Shown here: positions 17,080 through 25,368 of the stretch, in pieces
Layout of the letters: each line of letters starts with the position of its first letter
Position numbering within the stretch: position 1 is the stretch's first letter
NCBI GenBank assembly: GCA_025937135.1
Contig: JAICRZ010000006.1
Span: 1-43,185 of the forward strand
DNA length: 43,185 nt
Reading direction: 5' to 3'
DNA from: Thermoleophilaceae bacterium
GTDB taxonomy: Bacteria; Actinomycetota; Thermoleophilia; Solirubrobacterales; Thermoleophilaceae
Position numbers and translations under genes: made by a program
Notes under the pieces: generated by a model
Told to the model about the DNA's origin: nothing
What the model saw: the letters and a program-made list of their open reading frames with translations, nothing else
The model's database searches: none

Positions 17080-17083
17080 CGCC

Positions 17084-19255
17084 GTGGCGGTCCTCTACTC
17101 GGTGGCGCTGTTCGTCAGCGCCGCGCTCCTCTTCGTGCTCGAGCCGATGGTGGGCAAGTCGCTGCTGCCGCTGCTCGGCTCGACGCCCGAGGTGTGGAAC
17201 ACGACGGTCCTTTTCTTCCAGGCGGCGCTGCTGGCCGGCTATGCGTTCAGCCACGCGACGAGCCGGCGGCTGGACGAGCGCCGCCAGGCGCTGCTCCAGG
17301 TCGCGCTCCTGGCCGCGGCCGCGATCTCGCTGCCGGTGACGCTCGCCCACGGCGCGCGCCCGCCTGCCAGCTCGAACCCGACGCCGTGGCTGCTCGGCAC
17401 GCTGCTCGTGACCGCGGGTCTGCCGTTCTTCGCGCTCGCGGCGAACGGCCCGACGCTCCAGCGCTGGCTGGCGGCCGCCCGTCACGCGGCCGGGCGCGAC
17501 CCCTACTTCCTGTTCGCGGCCTCGAACGGCGGCAGCCTGATCGGCCTGCTCGCGTATCCGCTCGCGCTCGAGCCGCTGCTCACGCTCGACGCGCAGAGCC
17601 GTGCGTGGGCGATCGGGTATGGCGTGGCCGGACTGCTCGTGGCCGCCTGCGCGGTCGCGCTGTGGCTGCGCCCCGCGAACCGGCTCGAGGCGCGGGTCGA
17701 GCGCCGCCGCCGGATCGGCTGGCGCGACCGCGGGCGCTGGCTCGCGCTGGCGGCCGTGCCGTCGAGCCTGATGCTCGGCACCACCACCTACCTCACTCGC
17801 GACCTCACGCCGGTGCCGCTGCTCTGGGTGGTGCCGCTCGCGCTCTACCTGGCCACATTCGTGGCGGCGTTCGCTCCGGGCGCTCGTGCCGAGCGGCTCG
17901 TGCGAGTCGCGCGGCTCGCGCTGCCGCTGCTCGCGATCCTGCTCGCCTACACACTCGCGATCGGCTCCGAGAAGCCGCTCGGCCTGCTGCTCGCCCTGCA
18001 TCTGATCGGTCTCACGGTCGCGGCGCTGATGTGCCACGCGCGCCTGGCGGCCGACCGGCCCCCGCCGAGCGCCCTCACCGAGTTCTACCTATGGGTCGCG
18101 GCCGGCGGCGTGCTCGGTGGAGTGTTCAACGCGATCGTCGCGCCGGTGGTGCTGCCCACGCTGATCGAGTACCCGGCCGCGATCGTCGCGGCGTGCCTGC
18201 TGCTCCCGCGCGGCGAGAAGAAGCGCCCCGACCTGCTCGAGTTCTTCCTGCGCGACCCGCGCCCGACGAAGCTCATGGACTACCTCGTGCCGCTGCTGCT
18301 CGGCGGCGCGCTGGCGATCGCCCTGGAGCTGGCGCGACCGGGCGGCGGGGGCGAGCCGTCGTTCACCGCGCGCACGGCGATCGTCGGGCTCTTCTGCGGG
18401 CTGGCGCTGAACCTCGCGCGCCGGCCACTGCGCTTCGGCCTCGGCATCGCGGCCATCCTGATCGCGGCCACGCTCGCGCTCGTCCCGGGCGAGACCACGC
18501 TCGACCGCGAGCGCAGCTTCTTCGGGATCTACAAGGTCGTCTCGACCGACGGGGGCCGCATGCACGAGCTCTACGACGGCACGACCGTGCACGGGCTCCA
18601 GCGTGTCGGCTCCGGCGAGCCGCTCGAGTACTACGGCCGCGCGGGCCCGGCGGGCCAGCTCCTCACGGCGAGGCGCGGCAGCCTCGGCGTCGTCGGGCTG
18701 GGGGCCGGAGCGATGGCGTGCTACCGACCGGGTGACACGACGTTCTTCGAGATCGACCCGACCGTGGTGCGGATCGCGCGGGACCCGGGGCTGTTCACCT
18801 ACCTCGCCCGGTGTCCCGCGCGCGTGGTCGTGGGCGATGGCCGCCTGACCCTCGCGCGCGAGCCGGCCGGCTCATTCGACGTCCTCGCCATCGACGCGTT
18901 CAACTCCGACGCGATACCGATCCACCTGCTCACGCGCGAGGCGCTGCGCCTGTACATGACGCGGGTCGGGCCGCACGGAGTCGTGCTCTTCCACATCTCG
19001 AACCGCTACGTGCGGCTCGAGTCCGTGCTCGCGAGCCTCGCACGCGACCAGCACCTCGTCTGCCGGGTCGAGCGGCACGTGCCCACCGCGGCGCAGGACG
19101 CGCGCGGCTACGCGGTGTCGAAATGGGCGGTCCTGGCCCGCCGTCCCTCGGACCTGAGCGGGCTCGACGCGCGCTGGCAGCGCTGCGCCGACGACGGCAC
19201 GCGCGTCTGGACCGACGACTACTCGGACCTGCTCGGCTCGCTGAGCTTCGGCTGA
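17084..19255 (+). CDS. Polytopic membrane protein with spermidine-synthase-like domain
   Basis: 723 residues from GTG 17084. Residues about 1-480 contain ten or more hydrophobic helices (for example ALFVSAALLFVLEPMVGKSL and LLAGYAF). After a short link comes a spermidine-synthase-like Rossmann domain (about 485-720): GVVGLGAGAMACY, FFEIDPTVVRIAR, VVGDGRLTLA and VLAIDAFNSDAIPIHLLT. This fused architecture is widespread in bacteria and annotated as spermidine synthase or fused MFS/spermidine synthase, but polyamine synthesis is unproven. No S-adenosylmethionine decarboxylase is nearby. Its last 37 bases overlap the end of the catalase-like gene on the other strand. Confidence 0.85.
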   Translation: MAVLYSVALFVSAALLFVLEPMVGKSLLPLLGSTPEVWNTTVLFFQAALLAGYAFSHATSRRLDERRQALLQVALLAAAAISLPVTLAHGARPPASSNPTPWLLGTLLVTAGLPFFALAANGPTLQRWLAAARHAAGRDPYFLFAASNGGSLIGLLAYPLALEPLLTLDAQSRAWAIGYGVAGLLVAACAVALWLRPANRLEARVERRRRIGWRDRGRWLALAAVPSSLMLGTTTYLTRDLTPVPLLWVVPLALYLATFVAAFAPGARAERLVRVARLALPLLAILLAYTLAIGSEKPLGLLLALHLIGLTVAALMCHARLAADRPPPSALTEFYLWVAAGGVLGGVFNAIVAPVVLPTLIEYPAAIVAACLLLPRGEKKRPDLLEFFLRDPRPTKLMDYLVPLLLGGALAIALELARPGGGGEPSFTARTAIVGLFCGLALNLARRPLRFGLGIAAILIAATLALVPGETTLDRERSFFGIYKVVSTDGGRMHELYDGTTVHGLQRVGSGEPLEYYGRAGPAGQLLTARRGSLGVVGLGAGAMACYRPGDTTFFEIDPTVVRIARDPGLFTYLARCPARVVVGDGRLTLAREPAGSFDVLAIDAFNSDAIPIHLLTREALRLYMTRVGPHGVVLFHISNRYVRLESVLASLARDQHLVCRVERHVPTAAQDARGYAVSKWAVLARRPSDLSGLDARWQRCADDGTRVWTDDYSDLLGSLSFG

Positions 19256-20013
19256 AGGTGTCGATCCGCCGCCGCCTGAAGCTCGGCGCCACGTGACTGC
19301 GTCCGCCCCCACGCTGCCTGCGACATCTTGTAGGCGCGGTCGCGCGCCCCGTTCAGCGCACCGACCGGGTCCAGCCCGCCGCCCGTGTTCCACGGGTTGA
19401 AGCGCAGCGCGTCGAGCACTCCCGGCAGCGGCGACTCGATCCAGATCTCGCCGATCGGCCTGAAACGCCCCATGACCGGGGCGACCGCGAGGTTGAAGCG
19501 GAGCCGTCCGGTCGCCGCGGCGCGCGCGAGCCGCTCCATCTCGTCGCTGCCGCCTGGGCGCGGCGACCGCGGGTCCGGAAGTGTGCCCACGAGGAACGTC
19601 TCGCCGCCTGCGCGGTATGGGAGCGACGAGGTGTAGGGCCGCTGCTGAACGTCACCCGCAGGCAGGAAGATGTGGTGGACGATCGGGATGTCCGCGGAGG
19701 TCACGAGAAGGAAGTCCTGGTGCGCGCCGTCGCCGTACGCGTCGAGCACCCGGATCGCCATCCCGAGCAGGTCCGGCAGCGGACGCGGAAAGCCCACGGA
19801 GCGTGAGAAGCGGACGAGCGCGCGGTGCTCGCCGGGGTCGGCGAGGAGCGTCGAGCCGGCCGGACCCGAGCCGTCCACCACGAGGCGCGCCGAGTACGCG
19901 GCGCCGTGCGGGTGCACCGCCTTACCGCGCCGGACGGCGGCGATCGCGCCGAGCACGGCGCCGATCGACCCGCCGAGGAGCTCGGCGGCTGGGCTGCGCG
20001 GATGCTCGCTCAT
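19219..20013 (-). CDS. Catalase-superfamily (small haem) protein
   Basis: 264 residues from ATG 20013, much shorter than true catalases (about 480). The catalase-type distal block is visible: KAVHPHGAAYSARLVV and HRALVRFSRSVG, then DLLGMAIRVLDA and FLLVTSADIPI. The end (LRFNPWNTGGGLDPVGALN, RDRAYKMSQAAW) fits catalase-like proteins and has a Tyr in the proximal-ligand neighbourhood. Such minimal catalase relatives include peroxidases and allene oxide synthases. Some databases label close relatives phosphodiesterase, which I think is unsupported. Its gene is divergent from the EEP hydrolase gene over 39 bases and overlaps the spermidine-synthase-like gene tail to tail. Confidence 0.72.
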   Translation of the reverse strand: MSEHPRSPAAELLGGSIGAVLGAIAAVRRGKAVHPHGAAYSARLVVDGSGPAGSTLLADPGEHRALVRFSRSVGFPRPLPDLLGMAIRVLDAYGDGAHQDFLLVTSADIPIVHHIFLPAGDVQQRPYTSSLPYRAGGETFLVGTLPDPRSPRPGGSDEMERLARAAATGRLRFNLAVAPVMGRFRPIGEIWIESPLPGVLDALRFNPWNTGGGLDPVGALNGARDRAYKMSQAAWGRTQSRGAELQAAADRHLQPKLSEPSRSE

Positions 20014-20018
20014 GGCTA

Positions 20019-20037
20019 GGGTCCATACCCTGGACCC
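20019..20037. promoter_or_regulatory. Palindrome in a 39-bp divergent promoter region
   Basis: GGGTCCA-TACCC-TGGACCC is a perfect 7-bp inverted repeat filling half of the gap between the divergent catalase-like (start 20013) and EEP hydrolase (start 20053) genes. Both promoters must lie here, so a shared operator is plausible. No regulator gene adjoins. Confidence 0.4.
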
Positions 20038-20052
20038 GAGAAAGGACTCGCC

Positions 20053-21069
20053 TTGAAGCACCTCCCCCGCACCCTGGCCGCCGTGCTGCTGGCCGCAGCC
20101 GTCGTAGCAGCGCCCGCCGACGCGGCGAAGAAGAAGACCACCGACGTCACGTTCATGACGCGCAACCTCTTCCTCGGCGCCGACCTGATCCCGCTCGCCA
20201 CCACGCGGGGCGCGGACTTCGAGCGCGCCGCCGGCAACCTCCTCGACACGGTCAAGGCGACCGACCCCGAGGGCCGCATGAAGCTGATCGCCGGCGAGAT
20301 CGCCAAGGCGAAGCCGGACCTCGTCGGGCTCCAGGAGGTCACGCTCTGGCGCACCGGCCCGAAGAACGACCCGGCGCCGGCGACACACGTGGTTGTGGAC
20401 TACCTCGCCTCGCTCAGGCGCGACCTCGCCGCGCGCGGCGCCAAGTACCGGGTCGTCGCCGACCAGCGCACGCTCAATCTCGAGGGGCCGACCGACCAGA
20501 ACCTGGACCTGCGCTTCACCGACGGCAACGTCGTGCTGGCGCGCAGGGGCGTGAAGGTGCGTCACGCGCGCTCACACGACTTCAAGCACCAGCTCCAGAT
20601 CCCGAGCCAGCAGCTCGGCACGATCTCGGTCAACCGCAGCTACAACCAGCTCGACGCGACCGTCCGCGGCGCGAAGCTGCACCTGGTCAATGCGCACCTC
20701 GAGGCCTACAGCGCGGACTCGCGGCTCCAGCAGGCGAAGGAGCTCGTGAAGGGCCCGTTGCGCTCGAAGCTGCCGACCGTGCTCGTCGGCGACCTGAACT
20801 CCGGGCCGAAGCTGCCGAAGCCCGAGGACCGGCCGCCGTTCCTGGCGATCGCGAAGGCGGGCTTCAAGGACGAGCGCACCTCGAAGCCTCAGTGCTGCTT
20901 CAACGACAACCTCACGTCCGGCACCTGGGACCACATCGTCGACCACATCATGGCCAAGCCGAAGATGAAGCTCGTGCGCTCGTTCGTGACGGGCATGGAG
21001 ACGACCGCGGCCGGACTGCACCCGTCCGACCACGGCGGAGTCGTGAGCGTGCTGCGGTTCAGGCGCTAG
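20053..21069 (+). CDS. Secreted endonuclease/exonuclease/phosphatase (EEP) family hydrolase
   Basis: 338 residues from TTG 20053; GAAAGGA lies six bases upstream and supports this rare start. A signal peptide covers residues 1-26 (ends PADAAKKK). The EEP metallo-fold is recognised from TFMTRNLFLGADL (catalytic Asn), VGLQEVTLW (metal Glu), VNAHLEA, VLVGDLNSGP (Asp-x-Asn) and PSDHGGVV (the terminal Asp-His). Substrates in the family are DNA, phosphoinositides or sphingomyelin. The protein is exported, so extracellular nucleic acid or phospholipid is more likely, but undecided. The 3' end overlaps the haem peroxidase gene by 11 bases. Confidence 0.88.
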   Translation: MKHLPRTLAAVLLAAAVVAAPADAAKKKTTDVTFMTRNLFLGADLIPLATTRGADFERAAGNLLDTVKATDPEGRMKLIAGEIAKAKPDLVGLQEVTLWRTGPKNDPAPATHVVVDYLASLRRDLAARGAKYRVVADQRTLNLEGPTDQNLDLRFTDGNVVLARRGVKVRHARSHDFKHQLQIPSQQLGTISVNRSYNQLDATVRGAKLHLVNAHLEAYSADSRLQQAKELVKGPLRSKLPTVLVGDLNSGPKLPKPEDRPPFLAIAKAGFKDERTSKPQCCFNDNLTSGTWDHIVDHIMAKPKMKLVRSFVTGMETTAAGLHPSDHGGVVSVLRFRR

Positions 21070-22627
21070 CGCGGCTCGCCGGGTCGACCCCGGCCACCGT
21101 CAGCCAGTCGTTCATCGTGAAGCTGCCACCGCTGCCGTACTTCGGCTTCCAGTTCGGCTGCGACGCGAGCCACGTGCGCTGGTCGAGCTGCATCAGCCCG
21201 ATGAACACCTCGGCCACGATCCGGCCCCCGACGGGCCCGAGGTGGAGGCCGTCGTTCACTACCTCCGCCTCCTTCAGCACGTAGTACCAGAGCGGCGTCG
21301 ACTTCTCGAAACCCACGCCGTACTGCGACAGCTCGTCCAGATCGCCCGGTGCCAGCGGGTCGGCGTGGATCTTCGCGGCGATGGCCTGGCCCGACGGCAG
21401 CTCCCAGGTCAGATGGCGCAGCAGGTTGCGCTGTGCGAGCGAGCTCGGTCCGGTGCCACCGGGAAGCGTCGGCAGCGGCAGGTTCATGAGCGGCGAGGAG
21501 ATCTTCGTGTCGATCCGCTTGTTGCGCTTGATCTCGCCGTCGTTGAAGTCGAAGAAGGTCTGCCAATCGATGTAGCGTCGCTTGGCGCGGTAGCCGCCAC
21601 GGAGGTCGTCCGGATCGCGCTGCCGGTCGTCACGGGGGTCGAAGATGAACCCGAAGAACGGCTTGCCTCCCTTGTCGCCGCTGAGATTCGCGCGGTATGA
21701 GGGGCGGACCATGCTGTGCCCGAAGCGGTACGCCGCGCCCGAGAACTCGACCGGGATGCTCGCCTCGCCGCTCGGCCGGTAGATCTTCCGGCCACGCCGG
21801 AGGACGTCGTCGACCATGTCCTGACCGACGAACTGCGGCAGGAACTGGTGCAGGACGAGCCACTGGTAGTGCCAGGTCGTCAGCGTGCGCGCGTTGGCGA
21901 AGGCATCGAGCGACTGGTCCGGGCTCGGGCCAGGACGGACGTCGTCCACGACTGCGTTGTGGAACTTGAGGGCCGAGAGCTGGATACCGGCGGTGATCAG
22001 ATTCTCGTCGTTGCGGGGGTCGCCGATGATCGCCACGTTGCCGGCGCCGCGCTGAAGGTCTTCGAAGAGCCCGCCGCTTTCGACGACCAGCTTGGCCTGG
22101 TCATTGGGGTCGTAGAGCTGCGCATCCACGATCGGGCCGCCGCCGTAGACGGAGTCGAGGTCGAACGCCGCGGAGCGGACGTTCTGGGTCGTAGCCGGGT
22201 CCGTCGCGTGGCCGAGCGACGAGGTGGCGTCGAAGGTGATGTCGTGATCGATGAACTGGCCGAAGAAGGTGGTGCCGGCCGTGTGGGTCGGGTTGTCGCG
22301 GTTCACGGTCGACAGCGACGGGTCGGTGAGCAGGGCCACGGGGCCCGCGCCCAGCTTGTCCTTGGCGTCCATGATCCCGCCGCGCTCACCGAGGTGCTTG
22401 AGCGCGTCGGTCACGGCGGGAGTCTCGTCAGCGAACGGCGGCAGGTCGAAGATCCGCGAGAAGCGGTCGCCGCGCGACGGGATCGGCGGCAGGTCGGCCG
22501 CCTTCGCCTGCTTCGGCGCGAACGGGCCGGCCACGGTTGCCGCGCCGGCGCCCGCCGCGCCGATGCCCAGGTTCCGCAGGAAATGCCGGCGGCTGTGGCC
22601 GCGCGGCTCGTCGTGAGTCGTGTCCAC
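21059..22627 (-). CDS. Tat-exported animal-type haem peroxidase
   Basis: 522 residues from GTG or ATG near 22627. A Tat signal is clear: SRRHFLRNLG followed by a hydrophobic AAGAGAATVAGP stretch. The peroxidase domain has the distal-His block FFGQFIDHDITFD, the calcium-loop-like SVYGGGP and the proximal-His block AAYRFGHSMVRP. It lacks the Tyr-x-x-His motif of dioxygenases, so it should be a peroxidase rather than a fatty-acid oxygenase. Exported haem peroxidases of this family oxidise halides or phenols. A 11-bp-stem hairpin separates it from the MFS gene upstream. Confidence 0.9.
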   Translation of the reverse strand: MDTTHDEPRGHSRRHFLRNLGIGAAGAGAATVAGPFAPKQAKAADLPPIPSRGDRFSRIFDLPPFADETPAVTDALKHLGERGGIMDAKDKLGAGPVALLTDPSLSTVNRDNPTHTAGTTFFGQFIDHDITFDATSSLGHATDPATTQNVRSAAFDLDSVYGGGPIVDAQLYDPNDQAKLVVESGGLFEDLQRGAGNVAIIGDPRNDENLITAGIQLSALKFHNAVVDDVRPGPSPDQSLDAFANARTLTTWHYQWLVLHQFLPQFVGQDMVDDVLRRGRKIYRPSGEASIPVEFSGAAYRFGHSMVRPSYRANLSGDKGGKPFFGFIFDPRDDRQRDPDDLRGGYRAKRRYIDWQTFFDFNDGEIKRNKRIDTKISSPLMNLPLPTLPGGTGPSSLAQRNLLRHLTWELPSGQAIAAKIHADPLAPGDLDELSQYGVGFEKSTPLWYYVLKEAEVVNDGLHLGPVGGRIVAEVFIGLMQLDQRTWLASQPNWKPKYGSGGSFTMNDWLTVAGVDPASRASA

Positions 22628-22650
22628 CGAGGTCCCCCTACCGAGATGAC

Positions 22651-22678
22651 CGCCGCGCGGAGACCAGTCCGCGCGGCG
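22651..22678. terminator. Strong GC hairpin between the MFS and peroxidase genes
   Basis: CGCCGCGCGGA (22651-22661) and TCCGCGCGGCG (22668-22678) form an 11-bp perfect stem with the loop GACCAG. It lies after the MFS stop and 24 bases before the peroxidase start, on the minus strand. There is no T-run, but GC hairpins without one are common in actinobacteria. It might also be a 5' UTR structure of the peroxidase transcript, because a promoter-like pair lies upstream of it. Confidence 0.5.
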
Positions 22679-22698
22679 TGCGAGTCGTTCCTCGAGCG

Positions 22699-22727
22699 AA
22701 CCTAAGTGCGAATCAGCGGGAGCGCAA
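22699..22727 (-). promoter_or_regulatory. Possible promoter of the haem peroxidase gene
   Basis: On the minus strand TTGCGC (22727-22722), a 17-base spacer and TAGGTT (22704-22699) could be -35 and -10 boxes. The transcript would then begin with the strong hairpin at 22651-22678. The match is moderate. Confidence 0.35.
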
Positions 22728-22740
22728 TCCCCTATATGGG

Positions 22741-24210
22741 CTACGCCGCCTCACACGCGACCTCGGTTGCGGGCAGCTCCTGAACGCCGGCCGCGGGCTT
22801 CGCCGCCGGCTTCAGGACCGTGAGCGCCACGACGATCGTCGCCAGCACCAGCGCCGCCGCGATCCAGAACGCGAAGTGGTAGCCGCCGGTGAGCGCCGCC
22901 GCCGTCGCGACACCATCCCCGGCGAGACCGGCGGTGTGCGACGCCGACAGCGTGGCCAGGATCGCGAGGCCGAGCGCCGCGCCCACCTGGGCGGTCGTGT
23001 TCACGAGGCCCGACGCCAGCCCGGCGTCCTGCTGCGTGGCGCCCGACATGGCGAGTCCCATGAGCGCCGGGAAGGCCATTCCGGCGCCGGTCCCGAGGAG
23101 GAGCATCGTCGGCAGGACGTGTTCGAAGTAGTTGCCTGCGACGGGCGCGCGCGTGAACAGCGCCAGCCCGGCCAGGACCAGCACGAGGCCCGTGATCAGG
23201 GTGTTGCGCGCGCCGAACCGCATGATGAGGCGCTCCGAGTAGCGCACCGACATCGCGGCCATCGTGAGCGTGACCGGCAGGAACGCGAAGCCGATCTCGA
23301 GCGCGTCGTAGCCGAGCACGCGCTGGAGGTAGAGCGAGCCCAGGAAGAACATGCCGAACATGCCGGCGACCGACAGGGCCTGGATCACGTTCGCGCCGCT
23401 GACGTTCCGCGACCGGAAGATCCGCAGCGGGATCAGCGGGCTGCGCGCGGTCGCCTCACGAGCGATGAATGCGGCCAGCAGCAGGATCGCGACAGCGCCG
23501 AGGCCGAGCGTCTCGCCCGCGCCCCAGCCCTTCTCGGCCGCCGGCTTCACGATCGTGTACACACCCAGCATCAGCGCGCTCGTGATCAGCACCGCGCCGG
23601 GTATGTCGGCGCCGTTCGCGAAGCCGATGCCCTCGTCGCGGTCGATCAGGCGCCGCGCGAGGAACGCGGTCGCGATGCCGATCGGGACGTTGATGAAGAA
23701 GATCCAGTGCCAGTTGATCGCCTGTGTGAGCACGCCGCCCGCGAGGAGGCCGACCGCGCCGCCGGCCGACGCGACGAACGCGTAGACGCCGATCGCCTTC
23801 GCCTGCTCGCGCGGTTCGGAGAACATCGTCACGATCATCCCGAGAATCACGGCGGAGGTCATCGCGCCGCCGAGGCCCTGCACGAAGCGCGCGGCCACGA
23901 GCAGCGCCTGGCTGTCCGCGAGGCCGCAGGCGAGCGACGCCGTCGTGAACACCGCGAGTCCGGCCAGGAAGATCGTGCGGCGCCCGATCAGGTCGCCGAG
24001 GCGTCCCGCGAGCAGCAGCAGGCCGCCGAACGCGATCAGGTAGGCGTTCACGACCCACGCCAGGCTCGACGTGGAGAAGCCGAGATCGTCCTGGATTGTC
24101 GGCAGCGCGACGTTCACGACGGTCGCGTCGAGCACGATCATCAGCATTCCCACGCAGAGGACGTACAGGGCGGTCCGGCGGCGGTCGGTTGTCATCGTGG
24201 GGGTCTCCAT
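22741..24210 (-). CDS. MFS transporter, DHA2 (EmrB/QacA) drug-efflux family
   Basis: 489 residues with about 14 hydrophobic helices. It exports drugs using the proton gradient. The family motifs are seen: LDATVVNVALPTIQDDL in helix 1, LAGRLGDLIGRR (motif A), RFVQGLGGA (motif B) and GPATW-equivalent region NVPIGIATAFLARRL. ATG start at 24210; the upstream sigma-factor gene ends 38 bases away in the same direction, so the two may form a transcript. Substrate unknown. Confidence 0.93.
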   Translation of the reverse strand: METPTMTTDRRRTALYVLCVGMLMIVLDATVVNVALPTIQDDLGFSTSSLAWVVNAYLIAFGGLLLLAGRLGDLIGRRTIFLAGLAVFTTASLACGLADSQALLVAARFVQGLGGAMTSAVILGMIVTMFSEPREQAKAIGVYAFVASAGGAVGLLAGGVLTQAINWHWIFFINVPIGIATAFLARRLIDRDEGIGFANGADIPGAVLITSALMLGVYTIVKPAAEKGWGAGETLGLGAVAILLLAAFIAREATARSPLIPLRIFRSRNVSGANVIQALSVAGMFGMFFLGSLYLQRVLGYDALEIGFAFLPVTLTMAAMSVRYSERLIMRFGARNTLITGLVLVLAGLALFTRAPVAGNYFEHVLPTMLLLGTGAGMAFPALMGLAMSGATQQDAGLASGLVNTTAQVGAALGLAILATLSASHTAGLAGDGVATAAALTGGYHFAFWIAAALVLATIVVALTVLKPAAKPAAGVQELPATEVACEAA

Positions 24211-24248
24211 AGGTTGCTTGCCAATAAAGACCGACCTCGCGGACGGAA

Positions 24249-25349
24249 CTAATCGGTCAGGCGAGCGGGCAGGCCGAAGCTCTCGAATATCGAGCCGCGC
24301 GCGCCGCGATCCAGCGCCTTCTCCGGCCAGCGCGCGTAGTACTCGCGCGAGTCACCCTCGAACGCGCGCGTGATGAAGGCGGTCACCTCCTTGATCCGCC
24401 GGCCCTCGAGCGTGAGCACGTCGAGGGCGAACGGCAGGTACGCGTCCTCCTCCTCGACCCAGCTGTAGGCGGCCGAGGTGAGCTGGCCGTTCACGCGCAC
24501 CGGCAGGTGGCGCCAGCGCCACTCGCCCGACAGCGGCCCGACGCGCAGGAAGGTCGGCAGCTCGTCGCCGCGGTACCAGCTCGCGAGCGGAGGCATCGAC
24601 CAGGCGGCGTCCTCGGCGAGCATCGACACCACACGGTTGACGTCGCCCTGTCGCATCGCCTCCATGTAAGCCTCGACCAACTCGGTCAGCTCCTGGTCGC
24701 CGAGGGCGCGCAGCGTGGCCTGCTGGCTCTGCTCGGGCAGCCGCTCGTCCACCGTCCTGCGGGCGCGCTGGAGGGCGCTGTTCGCCGACGCCACGCTCGT
24801 CTCGAGAGACTCGGCCGTCTCCTGCGCGGAGAAGCCGAGCACGTCGCGCATGATCAGCGTGGCGCGCTGGGTGGCCGGCAGGTGCTGGACCGCCGCGATG
24901 AAGGCGAGCTCGACGCTCTCGCGTTGCTCGTAGCGCGCTTCGGGCGCGGCAAAGCCGTCGTCGGTCACGAATTCCGCGTCGGGGTACGGCTCGATCCAGG
25001 CCGATTCCGCGACGGGCTCGCCCGCTCCCTCACGCGGATCCGAGGGTGGGCCGAAGTCGATCGGCAGCACACGCTTCCTGCGCCGCTCGATCAGGTCGAG
25101 GCAGGCATTGGTCGCGATCCGGTAGAGCCACGAGCGCAGCGAGCTGCGGCCCTCGAAGCTCCCGAGGCCACGCCATACCCGCAGGAGCGCGTCCTGGAGG
25201 GCGTCCTCCGCATCGTGAACGGAGCCGGTCATGCGGTAGCAGTGCGCGTGCAGCTCGCCGCGGTAGGCCTCGACCAGCTCGCGGTAGGCGTGCTCGTCGC
25301 CGCGTCGCGCCGCCTCCAGAAGGTCGTGCTCTTGGACGGCGGCGGGCAT
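24249..25349 (-). CDS. ECF sigma factor with SnoaL-like C-terminal domain (SigX5 type)
   Basis: 366 residues from ATG 25349; an upstream GTG/ATG extension is rejected because it would overlap the divergent LtrA gene. Sigma region 2 is at about 8-90 (EDALQDALLRVWRGL, SWLYRIATNACLDLIERRR). A linker with PIDFGPPSDPRE is typical of the SigX5 group. Region 4 is at about 145-200 (LPATQRATLIMRDVLGFSAQ). A SnoaL-like domain follows (about 210-330). In ECF41-like proteins such C-terminal domains modulate sigma activity and replace a classical anti-sigma factor. The MFS gene downstream may be a target. Confidence 0.9.
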   Translation of the reverse strand: MPAAVQEHDLLEAARRGDEHAYRELVEAYRGELHAHCYRMTGSVHDAEDALQDALLRVWRGLGSFEGRSSLRSWLYRIATNACLDLIERRRKRVLPIDFGPPSDPREGAGEPVAESAWIEPYPDAEFVTDDGFAAPEARYEQRESVELAFIAAVQHLPATQRATLIMRDVLGFSAQETAESLETSVASANSALQRARRTVDERLPEQSQQATLRALGDQELTELVEAYMEAMRQGDVNRVVSMLAEDAAWSMPPLASWYRGDELPTFLRVGPLSGEWRWRHLPVRVNGQLTSAAYSWVEEEDAYLPFALDVLTLEGRRIKEVTAFITRAFEGDSREYYARWPEKALDRGARGSIFESFGLPARLTD

Positions 25350-25368
25350 CGCGACCAGACTAGAGGAG

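Noticed and set aside
15769-19255. A natural-product cluster built on the P450 gene
   Set aside because: No PKS, NRPS, terpene cyclase or RiPP genes are present; the neighbours have unrelated families.
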